Under the pieces are notes generated by a model, which had not been told where the DNA came from, did no database searches, and was given only the letters and a program-made list of their open reading frames with translations. A DNA stretch of 64,000 bases from the NCBI RefSeq assembly GCF_000002875.2, contig NC_009392.2, positions 248,001 through 312,000 of the forward strand. The letters run 5' to 3'. This DNA is from Leishmania infantum JPCM5. Its lineage: Eukaryota; Euglenozoa; Kinetoplastea; Trypanosomatida; Trypanosomatidae. A program made the position numbers and the translations under genes. Position 1 is the stretch's first letter, and each line of letters opens with the position of its first letter. Below are positions 42,263 to 53,451 of this stretch, piece by piece.

Positions 42263-43232
42263 AGGAGGTGATGGGGAAGGGCGGGTGGTGGATCTGTGCG
42301 AGCGCGTGGGTGTCGGGGTGGAGGGGAGTGTGCACTGATGGAGGGGCACCCTCACGTGCTGCGACCGGCACCCCCGCCCTCCTCGCCCCATCGCGCGCAC
42401 ACCGGGGGGGGAGGGGGGTCGCTGCTGCTCACATCCCCTGCTCTCTGGCGACCCTCCTCATTGTTGTGGTGCAGGGCTGCCGCGGTGCGGTGTCCGTGTG
42501 TTTTCCGTCGGTCTGCGCCCGGCGTGTCTCTCCCTGTGGTCCTGCAATGAGCGGGATGCGCGGTGACGGCGCGGCGCCGGTGGTGTCGGCGGATTGTCGC
42601 GGCGGTGCCGCCTGTGAGGGCCGCGACGATGGCGGTGTGTTTGCGTGCTGCTGTCTCCTCCCACGGTGCTGTGATCGATGTGTCTTCTGCTGTCGGGGCC
42701 TAGGGAGGGGGGGGCGGCAGGCAGCGCCATCTGCCCTCCCCGCTTGGTCGCCGTCTCTCGCGCCTCTGCCTCTCTCCCTCGCTGCCGTTGCGGCGCGCCG
42801 CACATCCACCGGGCTCCCGTCCTGATCCTTCTCGCTGTGTGCATTCATCAAGGGCCCACCTGCTCCCGCTGCGCNCGCCTCGCAGTCCCCCTTGCCTGTC
42901 TCCTCNNGNCTGCCTCCCTCCCTCACCCCGATCTCTCTCTCTCCTCGCCTCCTTTCACTCTTGCTCGCGTGGCGCATCCGCCCACCCCCTCTCACAACGC
43001 ACGCGCACAAACAAACGCCGACAACGTGCACGTGCACGTGCAACAACAATAATATACGTATATATACCTGTTTGTGTGTGTGTGTGCTGCCAAGGCTCTC
43101 CCTCGCTGTCTTCGGCTTGCACCCCCGCGTTCCCCTCGCCAGCGTCACTGCGCGATCTCGACTCCCCTGCCGTGTGTCCCCGTGTGTGCCTCCGCTGTGC
43201 CTCTCTCAGAATTCCGCCGTGGGCCTTCGAAG
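42263..43232 (+). promoter_or_regulatory. Amastin upstream region, unit 1
   Basis: Contains a paired G run at 42403-42418, a long pyrimidine-rich tract at about 42911-43000, a 16 bp palindrome of alternating TGCACG type at 43027-43042, a CAA/TA-rich patch, a TG run and the first following AG at 43093-43094. That AG is my preferred trans-splice acceptor, giving a leader of about 138 nt; AG at 43208-43209 is the alternative. The equivalent AG lies at 48717, 53313, 57943 and 62456 in the other units. Four ambiguous bases fall in this stretch. Confidence 0.45.
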
Positions 43233-43847
43233 ATGGCGTGCAAGCTCGGCGTCATTATCTACGTCGTCCTCCAGTTCATCGCGTTCTTCTCCGTGCTGAT
43301 CGGTACGGGGGTCGACATGTTTTACATCAAGCCGGAGCACAGCTTTGGCGCCAGGGTATGCATAACCCTGTGGGGTGGAAAGACTGACTGTCGAAAAGCC
43401 AAGGTAACCATCACCCCGGGCGTACGGTGGAAGTTCTGCCCCATCCGCCGCAACAACTTCCGCATTGGTGAGGCGTTCGCTGTCATCTCCATCTTCGTGT
43501 ACGGCGCGGCGTTCCTCTTCGGCTTCCTTTTGCTGTACTGCTGCGCTGGCTTCCGCTGGCTCTGCCTGGCGCTGAACATCGTGGGCGCTGTCACCGCTTG
43601 CGTTGTCTGGGCGGTCATGGTGGTCACCTACAGACTCCCAGAGCCCAAGTGCCTGGAGCTGAGTGACGGCTACGATTTCGGCACCGGCTTCGGTCTCTTC
43701 GTGCTTGCCTGGATCCTGGATATCATCGACATTATCTTCCTGATGCTCCCGTGGCAAATCGGAGAGTTCGGTGAGGGTGACGAACCGAATGGGCAGGAGG
43801 AGGAGGAGGAGGAGGTGGTGCAGTCTAAAAAAGCAACGGAGGAGTAG
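43233..43847 (+). CDS. Delta-type amastin surface protein, unit 1 (variant A)
   Basis: Encodes 204 aa, the usual amastin length. The frame is open for 53 more codons upstream, but the ATG at 43233 gives the standard amastin start MACKLGV with the first membrane span directly behind it. Four hydrophobic spans lie at about residues 5-27, 80-105, 110-132 and 154-176. Loop 1 carries the amastin signature CITLWGGKTDC (about residues 43-53). The tail is acidic, with six Glu in a row, and ends SKKATEE. Amastins are small surface glycoproteins most strongly expressed in intracellular amastigotes, with control largely through the 3' UTR. This copy reads CPIRRNNFRI where units 2 and 5 read CPIRLRNFRI. 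Confidence 0.95.
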   Translation: MACKLGVIIYVVLQFIAFFSVLIGTGVDMFYIKPEHSFGARVCITLWGGKTDCRKAKVTITPGVRWKFCPIRRNNFRIGEAFAVISIFVYGAAFLFGFLLLYCCAGFRWLCLALNIVGAVTACVVWAVMVVTYRLPEPKCLELSDGYDFGTGFGLFVLAWILDIIDIIFLMLPWQIGEFGEGDEPNGQEEEEEEVVQSKKATEE

Positions 43848-45551
43848 GAAGGAGAGTGCCGCAGGAAGTGACGGGCAAACGTGGCGGCAGCGCGGCAGCT
43901 CCACGACGACGCCCTCGTGGAGGAGCCGGCGGAGCTGATGCCGGCGGGAAAGACGGAGGGAGCGGAGGCTGCGGACGCTCGCCCCTGACTTTCGCCGGCA
44001 TCTCTCCCGCTCTCGCTCGCTGCCCTCTCGTGCGCGCGACCGCTTGCGGGCGTGTTCGCGGTTTCTCCCTCGCCTGCTTTCGTCTTCTCCTGCGTGTGTC
44101 CTTTGTGGAGCTTTCCGCCTCCCCCTTCGCTTCTGCCTTTTCGATCTGCACAGCGATCTGCGCGTTGTGGTGGGCAGCGCACCCTTGACGGCGACACGCC
44201 CATCGAGGGCCCCCTCCCTCCCCCTCTGAGCCGTCGCCCTCGTTGCCTTCTCCAAATCGCCTCCCCCTCACGCACACCGCATGGACTCCTCAAACGGAGA
44301 GGTGGAGGGAGGGGGTGTGCGAGGTGCCACAGGTGTGGTGGTGGCAGGGGCAGGAGCCAAGGAGGCTCACGTGTAGGCGCAGCGGGAAGACAGGAGGGCG
44401 GCGTCCGTGCGCCCAGCGGCGACACACAGGTGCATACGCAACGCTAAAGCGAGGCGATTGCAGCTCTGGCTCCTGATCTTTCCTTGCGCCCCATGCACGG
44501 CCTACGTGTGTGCGCGCACACCCGCGCGCGCGCAGGTGCGTAGGAGGGGGCACCCCCTTCTTCAGCGAATGCCCCTTCGGCGTCGCCCCTCCCTTGCTGC
44601 GGCGACTCCCCGCGCCCCTCGCGCCCACACGGAGAAGGCGGCACCACGACAGGGAAGCCGTCGGGCGCACTCTCGGTCCTCCGCGGGCCAACGCCGCGGT
44701 CGGGGTGCGTGCGTGCGCGTGCCTCAATATATGCGAAGTCTTTGTTATCTCTTTGCCTTCCGTGTGTCGTTTCTTTTTTTTCGCTTCGCTTGTTTGTTTG
44801 GTGGCCTCATCACACCGCCGAGTCCTCCAGACGCGGGTGTAGAGAGTGTCCACACCGTATTACGGCATGCCGCGGCTTGAAGCGAGTGAGCGAGAGGCGT
44901 GGCATATGCAGGCAGAGCACAGGGTCTCAAAGGGCCCTGGCCTGCGGCTGGCCAACCTTCTCTCTGCGCTTGCCGGGCATGCACCTTGGCCACCGCCTGT
45001 TGCCCACACGACTGACGTCGACGCTTCCGCCCTCGAGCAGGAGCCTGGACGCGGCCCGCCTGGACCGAGGCATGCCGTCCGCCCGGGTCTCCGTCTGGCG
45101 CCGCAAGCGCCGCACGTACCCGAGGAAGGGACGAGCAAGGGCAAGATGAGCCGGTCAGACGCAGGGCCCCCGGTTGAACGGCAGGCAGTGCGCCCTTGGC
45201 GGCCAGGATGTTGCCGTGGTGCAACAGAGGCGTGCGAGCTGTGGTTGAATGCGTATATTTGTCGACGTGTTCGTGGTGGAGCGAGGCGTAGAGGGGTGCC
45301 TCGCTGCCACGGGCGGACACGCAAAACGTCAATAGCACATAACAGCAAAACAGAAAAGGGGGAATGCACGCGCGCGCGCACGCACGCGGACGACAATGCA
45401 GACGTCCTCGATTTTGCTTGCTACTCCGACGGCTCCGCATGCCGGCTCCGCATGCCGGCTCCGCCTGGGACGCCACGGCGTGTGTGCGTGTGTGTGCGCA
45501 CCTTTGACAGCGAATGCTAGGGGAAAACTCATGCTCTCACACTCGTGCTTC
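43848..45551 (+). promoter_or_regulatory. Amastin 3' region, unit 1
   Basis: About 1.7 kb with no gene, repeated in every unit. It includes a T-rich patch near 44770-44780 and a CG/CA alternating run near 45370-45386. Amastin 3' UTRs in Leishmania are known to carry a roughly 450 nt retroposon-derived control element; I cannot locate it precisely here. This copy lacks the small hairpin of units 2-4. Confidence 0.4.
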
Positions 45552-45592
45552 TCCTGCTTGTCTCCTCCTCTCCGCCCTAGGCCGGCCAGCGA

Positions 45593-47501
45593 GTGCACCG
45601 GTCGCTTCGAAAGGATCTGGATGCGCCGAAACGCCTCATAGTAGTCCCCATTGGTCCGACTCTGCTGCATACCTCTCTCTCACGCTCTAGAAGCTGTGTC
45701 GCGCACCAACATTCTCTTTTTGCACCTGGTGCTCGTGACGGTGGAGCGGTGTGGGCGCCGCTTCCGTTGAGTTTTCGATGGGCTGATGGCGGAAAAGCAG
45801 CTGTGCATGGGCATTCTCGTGCATGGCCAAGCCCCCCGCGCGGCCTCACATTTGCGGGGCTCCTGACTAATGACGCCGGCTGCTGGTGGGCGTTCAGTGA
45901 GCACCGAAAGCCGTGGAAAGGCGGGCGTCCCGCGCACGTGGGGATTCTGAATGCGGATGGCTCAATCACCATGCTGCTGAGGGGAGGGGTGCCGGTGTCG
46001 GAGGAGTGCATCCATCGCCTCGAGGCAGCTGTCAGCCAATTCACGGACAGCCGCTCGTGCCCGCTGCCGGGAGACGAAGCGGATGCTGACACAGGGCGGG
46101 TTGCGGTGGGTCTGGGAAGACATGGATGTTGCCCTCCCTGAGGGGCCCCATCGCGGACCGGCACGCCCACGGAGGAGGATCCGCGGGTGCTCTTCCGTCT
46201 CCCCTCCTTCGTGTTCGGTCCGTGGCATGCATGCAAGGCGTCGCTGCAGGGCGGACACAGCGTGTGCCGGCTCATTCTGGTAGCGGCATCGACGGCCGAG
46301 CGGACGGATGCAGCGCAGGCCGCGGCGCAAGCAACCACGACGCCTTCAGCTGCGGGCAGCCCCCAGGCACCATTTGCTGCAGCGCGACGTGGCGTGGGCC
46401 TCTGCTGAAGGCGCACCTTGCCCAAATCGTCAGAACCAGCCCGTGTTGCCCAGGCTGTGGCATGATGCAGACCGTCGTCTCGTCGTCTTCTCGGCGATCT
46501 GCAGCGTCGCATTCAACGGGCGCGGCATGACGCCAGCAGAGACCCGCGACATTGCACTGGCCTTGAAGAGGGCCTTCGACTGCCTCCTCACTCAGGCGCG
46601 GCTCTCGCGCTTGCTCACCCTCTGCAGCGCAAGCTCCCGGGACGAGCGGACGATGGACCCCGTGGCTCTGATGTGTTTAGCCGCGAGCAGGTGCATGAGA
46701 CGGAGGCACAGTGCGAAGAGAGCAGGGTACCGGGGTGCCCCTATCACGTGTACACCCCACAGCGAGGTTTGCGGGTGGGGAGTGCGGCGGCAGCGGACAG
46801 AAGGATCAAGCAGCCAAATGAAGTGAGCGCAACCTTGCGCGCCCCCTCTCACGGCGGGCACCACAGTGTGCGCCGCCGCGCCGGAATGTAAGCGTCGCGC
46901 AGCTTCGCAGCCGCCGGCCACTGCCTGAGCCGTTGGCAGACACACGCACGACCTTGCGCTGGGCCCACACACGGCACTGTTGTCCATCCACCGCGTGGCC
47001 GTGTTGTGTCGTGCGTAGCACACGTATGCTCGGAGCATCACGGGTGCTCTGCGGTGGCTGGACCAGCCGCCCCACGCGCTGACGCTGCTGGAAACGGTCT
47101 CAAGAGCGACGGGTGTGTTAGTGCCACTCAGGGCCGCCCCTATCCGTGTTCGCCGCGCTGCTCAGAAGTGCCCCGGGTGATCTGTACAGACGGTATAAGT
47201 GGGCCGCAGCCAATGCACCAAGACGCACCGCACCGACGATGACGGCGGACGCAGTGTCCGGCCCCTACACCGACGCGCAAACGAACAGTTGAGGAGCCGC
47301 CTGCGTACAGCGGGCAACACAGCAAGCCCCCATGACAAGCCAGCATTGAGGTCACGGCCCCGCCGATGGCGCGCGTGCGGCGGCGCGCCGAGTGTTGTCT
47401 TGCCTCTCTCGCGTGGAGCTTCACGAACTAATCGACGCACTGGCGCATCTACGCACGGCCATCTCCTTGCCGACGGTGGAGGGTGCGCCGCAACGCTGTG
47501 A
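45593..47501 (+). pseudogene. Broken coding remnant in type I spacer, unit 2
   Basis: Same scattered frames as at 39974-41882, with identical translations throughout, including the 182-codon frame at 45593-46141. The identical breaks show that the gene was already broken when the unit was copied. Confidence 0.5.
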
Positions 47502-47881
47502 CGCTGGCGTGTGCGACCGTTGTCTGTGCCATCTCGCCATGGAGGGGTGCCCACTGCGTCGCTCAGCATGGCGACCGCTGGGCTGCGGCGCCTCGACTTG
47601 TGCATGGCTGCCGTGTTCAGCCGCGAGCAGGCGTTCGCCCACACGCAGCACACCATCGACGCTGCTAGCCTCCACCACTTGGTCGGCATCTCACGGCAAC
47701 GACGTGGGCGAGCTGTTTGCCGCCGTGCATCAAGGCCGCGTGTGGGCGGCAAGGTGTACGAATGGGAAACTGTTGAAGGCAGCGCGGCAGCTGCAGGAGA
47801 CGTGTGCCGGCCGCGCGCAGCTTCGTTCCGCTCCGCTGCGCATTTCCCCGGTGCTGGTGGCGGTGGACGCGCGGGGAGATG
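47502..47881 (+). pseudogene. Tuzin-like C-terminal remnant, unit 2
   Basis: Same remnant as in unit 1 with LCMAAVFSREQ in place of LCMTAVFSREQ. The one-base variant also appears in unit 3, while units 4 and 5 carry the unit 1 form. Confidence 0.5.
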
Positions 47882-48855
47882 AGGAGGTGATGGGGAAGGG
47901 CGGGTGGTGGATCTGTGCGAGCGCGTGGGTGTCGGGGTGGAGGGGAGTGTGCACTGATGGAGGGGCACCCTCACGTGCTGCGACCGGCACCCCCGCCCTC
48001 CTCGCCCCATCGCGCGCACACCGGGGGGGAGGGGGGTCGCTGCTGCTCACATCCCCTGCTCTCTGGCGATCCTCCTCATTGTTGTGGTGCAGGGCTGCCG
48101 CGGTGCGGTGTCCGTGTGTTTTCCGTCGGTCTGCGCCCGGCGTGTCTCTCCCTGTGGTCCTGCAATGAGCGGGATGCGCGGTGACGGCGCGGCGCCGGTG
48201 GTGTCGGCGGATTGTCGCGGCGGTGCCGCCTGTGAGGGCCGCGACGATGGCGGTGTGTTTGCGTGCTGCTGTCTCCTCCCACGGTGCTGTGAGCGATGTG
48301 TCTTCTGCTGTCGGGGCCTAGGGAGGGGGGGCGGCAGGCAGCGCCATCTGCCCTCCCCGCTTGGTCGCCGTCTCTCGCGCCTCTGCCTCTCTCCCTCGCT
48401 GCCGTTGCGGCGCGCCGCACATCCACCGGGCTCCCGTCCTGATCCTTCTCGCTTGTGTGCATGTCATCAAGTGGCCCACCTGCTCCCGCTGCGCACGCCT
48501 CGCAGTCCCACTTGCCTGTCTCCTCACGACTGCCTCCCTCCCTCACCCCGATCTCTCTCTCTCCTCGCCTCCTTTCACTCTTGCTCGCGTGGCGCATCCG
48601 CCCACCCCCTCTCACAACGCACGCGCACAAACAAACGCCGACAACGTGCACGTGCACGTGCAACAACAACAATAATATACGTATATATACCTGTTTGTGT
48701 GTGTGTGTGCTGCCAAGGCTCTCCCTCGCTGTCTTCGGCTTGCACCCCCGCGTTCCCCTCGCCAGCGTCACTGCGCGATCTCGACTCCCCTGCCGTGTGT
48801 CCCCGTGTGTGCCTCCGCTGTGCCTCTCTCAGAATTCCGCCGTGGGCCTTCGAAG
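47882..48855 (+). promoter_or_regulatory. Amastin upstream region, unit 2
   Basis: Near-identical to the unit 1 region, with one extra CAA triplet after the palindrome and no ambiguous bases. Candidate splice acceptor AG at 48716-48717. Confidence 0.45.
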
Positions 48856-49470
48856 ATGGCGTGCAAGCTCGGCGTCATTATCTACGTCGTCCTCCAGTTC
48901 ATCGCGTTCTTCTCCGTGCTGATCGGTACGGGGGTCGACATGTTTTACATCAAGCCGGAGCACAGCTTTGGCGCCAGGGTATGCATAACCCTGTGGGGTG
49001 GAAAGACTGACTGTCGAAAAGCCAAGGTAACCATCACCCCGGGCGTACGGTGGAAGTTCTGCCCCATCCGCCTCAGAAACTTCCGCATTGGTGAGGCGTT
49101 CGCTGTCATCTCCATCTTCGTGTACGGCGCGGCGTTCCTCTTCGGCTTCCTTTTGCTGTACTGCTGCGCTGGCTTCCGCTGGCTCTGCCTGGCGCTGAAC
49201 ATCGTGGGCGCTGTCACCGCTTGCGTTGTCTGGGCGGTCATGGTGGTCACCTACAGACTCCCAGAGCCCAAGTGCCTGGAGCTGAGTGACGGCTACGATT
49301 TCGGCACCGGCTTCGGTCTCTTCGTGCTTGCCTGGATCCTGGATATCATCGACATTATCTTCCTGATGCTCCCGTGGCAAATCGGAGAGTTCGGTGAGGG
49401 TGACGAACCGAATGGGCAGGAGGAGGAGGAGGAGGAGGTGGTGCAGTCTAAAAAAGCAACGGAGGAGTAG
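48856..49470 (+). CDS. Delta-type amastin surface protein, unit 2 (variant A)
   Basis: Encodes 204 aa and differs from the unit 1 protein only around residues 72-73 (RLRN instead of RRNN). It keeps the CITLWGGKTDC signature, the four spans and the six-Glu tail. The ATG at 48856 is chosen for the same reason as in unit 1. The unit 5 protein is the same except for one Glu fewer. Confidence 0.95.
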   Translation: MACKLGVIIYVVLQFIAFFSVLIGTGVDMFYIKPEHSFGARVCITLWGGKTDCRKAKVTITPGVRWKFCPIRLRNFRIGEAFAVISIFVYGAAFLFGFLLLYCCAGFRWLCLALNIVGAVTACVVWAVMVVTYRLPEPKCLELSDGYDFGTGFGLFVLAWILDIIDIIFLMLPWQIGEFGEGDEPNGQEEEEEEVVQSKKATEE

Positions 49471-51110
49471 GAAGGAGAGTGCCGCAGGAAGTGACGGGCA
49501 AACGTGGCGGCAGCGCGGCAGCTCCACGACGACGCCCTCGTGGAGGAGCCGGCGGAGCTGATGCCGGCGGGAAAGACGGAGGGAGCGGAGGCTGCGGACG
49601 CTCGCCCCTGACTTTCGCCGGCATCTCTCCCGCTCTCGCTCGCTGCCCTCTCGTGCGCGCGACCGCTTGCGGGCGTGTTCGCGGTTTCTCCCTCGCCTGC
49701 TTTCGTCTTCTCCTGCGTGTGTCCTTTGTGGAGCTTTCCGCCTCCCCCTTCGCTTCTGCCTTTTCGATCTGCACAGCGATCTGCGCGTTGTGGTGGGCAG
49801 CGCACCCTTGACGGCGACACGCCCATCGAGGGCCCCCTCCCTCCCCCTCTGAGCCGTCGCCCTCGTTGCCTTCTCCAAATCGCCTCCCCCTCACGCACAC
49901 CGCATGGACTCCTCAAACGGAGAGGTGGAGGGAGGGGGTGTGCGAGGTGCCACAGGTGTGGTGGTGGCAGGGGCAGGAGCCAAGGAGGCTCACGTGTAGG
50001 CGCAGCGGGAAGACAGGAGGGCGGCGTCCGTGCGCCCAGCGGCGACACACAGGTGCATACGCAACGCTAAAGCGAGGCGATTGCAGCTCTGGCTCCTGAT
50101 CTTTCCTTGCGCCCCATGCACGGCCTACGTGTGTGCGCGCACACCCGCGCGCGCGCAGGTGCGTAGAGGGGGGCACCCCCTTCTTCAGCGAATGCCCCTT
50201 CGGCGTCGCCCCTCCCTTGCTGCGGCGACTCCCCGCGCCCCTCGCGCCCACACGGAGAAGGCGGCACCACGACAGGGAAGCCGTCGGGCGCACTCTCGGT
50301 CCTCCGCGGGCCAACGACGCGGTCGGGGTGCGTGCGTGCGCGTGCCTCAATATATGCGAAGTCTTTGTTATCTCTTTGCCTTCCGTGTGTCGTTTCTTTT
50401 TTTTCGCTTCGCTTGTTTGTTTGGTGGCCTCATCACACCGCCGAGTCCTCCAGACGCGGGTGTAGAGAGTGTCCACACCGTATTACGGCATGCCGCGGCT
50501 TGAAGCGAGTGAGCGAGAGGCGTGGCATATGCAGGCAGAGCACAGGGTCTCAAAGGGCCCTGGCCTGCGGCTGGCCAACGCGACCTCCTTGAGGTCGTCC
50601 GGCATGCACCTTGGCCACCGCCTGTTGCCCACACGACTGACGTCGCCGCTTCCGCCCTCGAGCAGGAGCCTGGACGCGGCCCGCCTGGACCGAGGCATGC
50701 CGTCCGCCCGGGTCTCCGTCTGGCGCCGCAAGCGCCGCACGTACCCGAGGAAGGGACGAGCAAGGGCAAGATGAGCCGGTCAGACGCAGGGCCCCCGGTT
50801 GAACGGCAGGCAGTGCGCCCTTGGCGGCCAGGATGTTGCCGTGGTGCAACAGAGGCGTGCGAGCTGTGGTTGAATGCGTATATTTGTCGACGTGTTTGTG
50901 GTGGAGCGAGGCGTAGAGGGGTGCCTCGCTGCCACGGGCGGACACGCAAAACGTCAATAGCACATAACAGCAAAACAGAAAAGGGGGAATGCACGCGCGC
51001 GCGCACGCACGCGGACGACAATGCAGACGTCCTCGATTTTGCTTGCTCCTCCGAAGGCTCCGCATGCCGGCTCCGCCTGGGACGCCACGGCGTGTGTGCG
51101 TGTGTGCGTG
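49471..51110 (+). promoter_or_regulatory. Amastin 3' region, unit 2
   Basis: Copy of the repeated downstream region. Its last part runs into the type II spacer of unit 3 without the unique 50 bases that end unit 1. It carries the hairpin listed at 50581. Confidence 0.4.
50581..50597 (+). repeat. Perfect 7 bp stem hairpin in the amastin 3' region (unit 2)
   Basis: CGACCTC, a three-base CTT loop, then GAGGTCG. The same hairpin is at 55165-55181 and 59795-59811. In unit 1 the corresponding bases are unrelated, so the hairpin was gained or replaced as a block. Confidence 0.8.
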
Positions 51111-51420
51111 CGCCCTTCCCCTTTTCCTTTCTTCCCTCGCCTTGTCTTTTGTTCTGTACGGTGCCTTCCTCGAGCGTTTCTGATCATTTCGTTCTCGCCT
51201 CCGTGTCTTCCGCTCGCCGAGGTCTTTGCTGCGGCCAGCGGCGCGGCTGTGCTATGCGCGTGCGCCTGCATGCCGGCATATGTGTCGTTATGTGCGCATA
51301 CGCGTGCGTGTGCGCCTCCTGGCGACGCAGCCTCCTTGTGCACCCATTCCTCCTCACCTGCCCCTCTCTTCTCTGCTGCACCTTCGCGCTTGCCTCATGG
51401 GTGCTTGTTGGCGAAGCACG

Positions 51421-52097
51421 ATGATGAGCGGCAACGCAGAGGTGAACGCCAAGACGCGCACGTACACCAACAGGAGAAACGCCCATGCGCACATAAAGGT
51501 GCTGGCTCTCGCATACTGGCTAGGCCGAGTGCCGGGAGGCATCACCGGCATCCGTCTGCGCGCGGTGCGCGGCACAGGCGGTGCGGCACGCGCCCGCATG
51601 CCCTCAGGTCTCCTGCTGCTCTGATTGCCTGCGCGCCTGGAGCGCTGGTGGCGGCGGCGCACATTCGATGGTGCCGTCCCCCCCCTCCCCTACCGGCCAG
51701 CGCCGTCACCGGGCCTACGGCACGGCGCGGTTGTCAAGCCGATGGACAGTGCGACCTAGCCGCTGGTGACGGGCACTGGCGAAGGGGGAGCTCTGCGTGG
51801 CACCTGAGGGCATTGTGGCGCGGGGGCCGCCGAGGAAGCTGCACCACAGCGCGAGGCTGCTGGAGCGCGTGAGCCGCGTTGCGCGCGCGCTTGTGGTGCG
51901 TTGCGTCCTCGCGACGAGCCTGCGCGCCTGCCGGCGGCAGCAGCAGCGGCCATGAACCACGAACCGCCACCGAGACCCCCTCCAAGGCCGCTCGGTGATC
52001 CCGGGGCGTGTGTGTGCTCGCGACGGCCGGCGGTGGTGCGCAGTGTGCCTACGCTGGTGGTGCCGTCGCATCCCCGCATCGTCGCCTTCAGCGGTGG
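51421..52097 (+). pseudogene. Tuzin-like N-terminal/central remnant in type II spacer, unit 3
   Basis: A 68-codon frame starting with two ATGs at 51421 reads MMSGNAEVNAKTRTYTNRRN and stops at 51624. Further coding-like pieces follow in other frames, including ARLLERVSRVARALVV near 51860 and SHPRIVAFSGGAG near 52065-52100. The last resembles the start of a nucleotide-binding loop, but the expected GK[ST] is lost exactly where this spacer joins the common block. Assignment to tuzin rests on context and recollection of the family. Confidence 0.45.
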
Positions 52098-52477
52098 CGC
52101 TGGCGTGTGCGGCCGTTGTCTGTGCCATCTCGCCATGGAGGGGTGCCCACTGCGTCGCTCAGCATGGCGACCGCTGGGCTGCGGCGCCTCGACTTGTGCA
52201 TGGCTGCCGTGTTCAGCCGCGAGCAGGCGTTCGCCCACACGCAGCACACCATCGACGCTGCTAGCCTCCACCACTTGGTCGGCATCTCACGGCAACGACG
52301 TGGGCGAGCTGTTTGCCGCCGTGCATCAAGGCCGCGTGTGGGCGGCAAGGTGTACGAATGGGAAACTGTTGAAGGCAGCGCGGCAGCTGCAGGAGACGTG
52401 TGCCGGCCGCGCGCAGCTTCGTTCCGCTCCGCTGCGCATTTCCCCGGTGCTGGTGGCGGTAGACGCGCGGGGAGATG
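52098..52477 (+). pseudogene. Tuzin-like C-terminal remnant, unit 3
   Basis: Same remnant as at 41883, in the LCMAAVFSREQ form, with the same frame change before the GELFAAVHQGRVW part. Confidence 0.5.
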
Positions 52478-53451
52478 AGGAGGTGATGGGGAAGGGCGGG
52501 TGGTGGATCTGTGCGAGCGCGTGGGTGTCGGGGTGGAGGGGAGTGTGCACTGATGGAGGGGCACCCTCACGTGCTGCGACCGGCACCCCCGCCCTCCTCG
52601 CCCCATCGCGCGCACACCGGGGGGGAGGGGGGTCGCTGCTGCTCACATCCCCTGCTCTCTGGCGACCCTCCTCATTGTTGTGGTGCAGGGCTGCCGCGGT
52701 GCGGTGTCCGTGTGTTTTCCGTCGGTCTGCGCCCGGCGTGTCTCTCCCTGTGGTCCTGCAATGAGCGGGATGCGCGGTGACGGCGCGGCGCCGGTGGTGT
52801 CGGCGGATTGTCGCGGCGGTGCCGCCTGTGAGGGCCGCGACGATGGCGGTGTGTTTGTGTGCTGCTGTCTCCTCCCACGGTGCTGTGAGCGATGTGTCTT
52901 CTGCTGTCGGGCCCTAGGGAGGGGGGGCGGCAGGCAGCGCCATCTGCCCTCCCCGCTTGGTCGCCGTCTCTCGCGCCTCTGCCTCTCTCCCTCGCTGCCG
53001 TTGCGGCGCGCCGCACATCCACCGGGCTCCCGTCCTGATCCTTCTCGCTTGTGTGCATGTCATCAAGTGGCCCACCTGCTCCCGCTGCGCACGCCTCGCA
53101 GTCCCACTTGCCTGTCTCCTCACGACTGCCTCCCTCCCTCACCCCGATCTCTCTCTCTCCTCGCCTCCTTTCACTCTTGCTCGCGTGGCGCATCCGCCCA
53201 CCCCCTCTCACAACGCACGCGCACAAACAAACGCCGACAACGTGCACGTGCACGTGCAACAACAACAATAATATACGTATATATACCTGTTTGTGTGTGT
53301 GTGTGCTGCCAAGGCTCTCCCTCGCTGTCTTCGGCTTGCACCCCCGCGTTCCCCTCGCCAGCGTCACTGCGCGATCTCGACTCCCCTGCCGTGTGTCCCC
53401 GTGTGTGCCTCCGCTGTGCCTCTCTCAGAATTCCGCCGTGGGCCTTCGAAG
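52478..53451 (+). promoter_or_regulatory. Amastin upstream region, unit 3
   Basis: Near-identical to the unit 2 region even though the following amastin is variant B. The candidate splice acceptor AG is at 53312-53313. Confidence 0.45.

Larger units (their letters stand above)
39933..45551 (+). repeat. Array unit 1 (type I spacer, amastin variant A)
   Basis: Its left edge at 39933 is where similarity to 45552 begins. It differs from later units in its downstream region: bases around 44957-44975 replace the small hairpin found in units 2-4, a 13 bp motif near 45431-45456 is present twice instead of once, and the last 50 bases before unit 2 are unique. Confidence 0.9.
45552..51110 (+). repeat. 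Array unit 2 (type I spacer, amastin variant A)
   Basis: Near-identical to unit 1 over most of its length. The translations of all type I spacer reading frames are the same in the two units, so the duplication or conversion is very recent. The right edge is where the type II spacer of unit 3 begins. Confidence 0.9.

Noticed and set aside
43074..43232. 53-codon N-terminal extension of the amastins (repeated in every unit)
   Set aside because: Arg/Pro/Cys-rich sequence typical of the leader. The known amastin N-terminus and the first span start at the internal ATG. The extension may simply be open by chance, and its conservation follows from the array's homogeneity.
43206..44255. 349-codon minus-strand frame overlapping amastin and its 3' region, and its copies
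   Set aside because: Antisense to a clear amastin gene, low-complexity Arg/Glu-rich product, conserved only because the array is.
44281..44376. 31-codon frame in the amastin 3' region, present in all units
   Set aside because: Short and Gly/Val-rich. Conservation is explained by unit identity, and nothing indicates translation downstream of the amastin stop.
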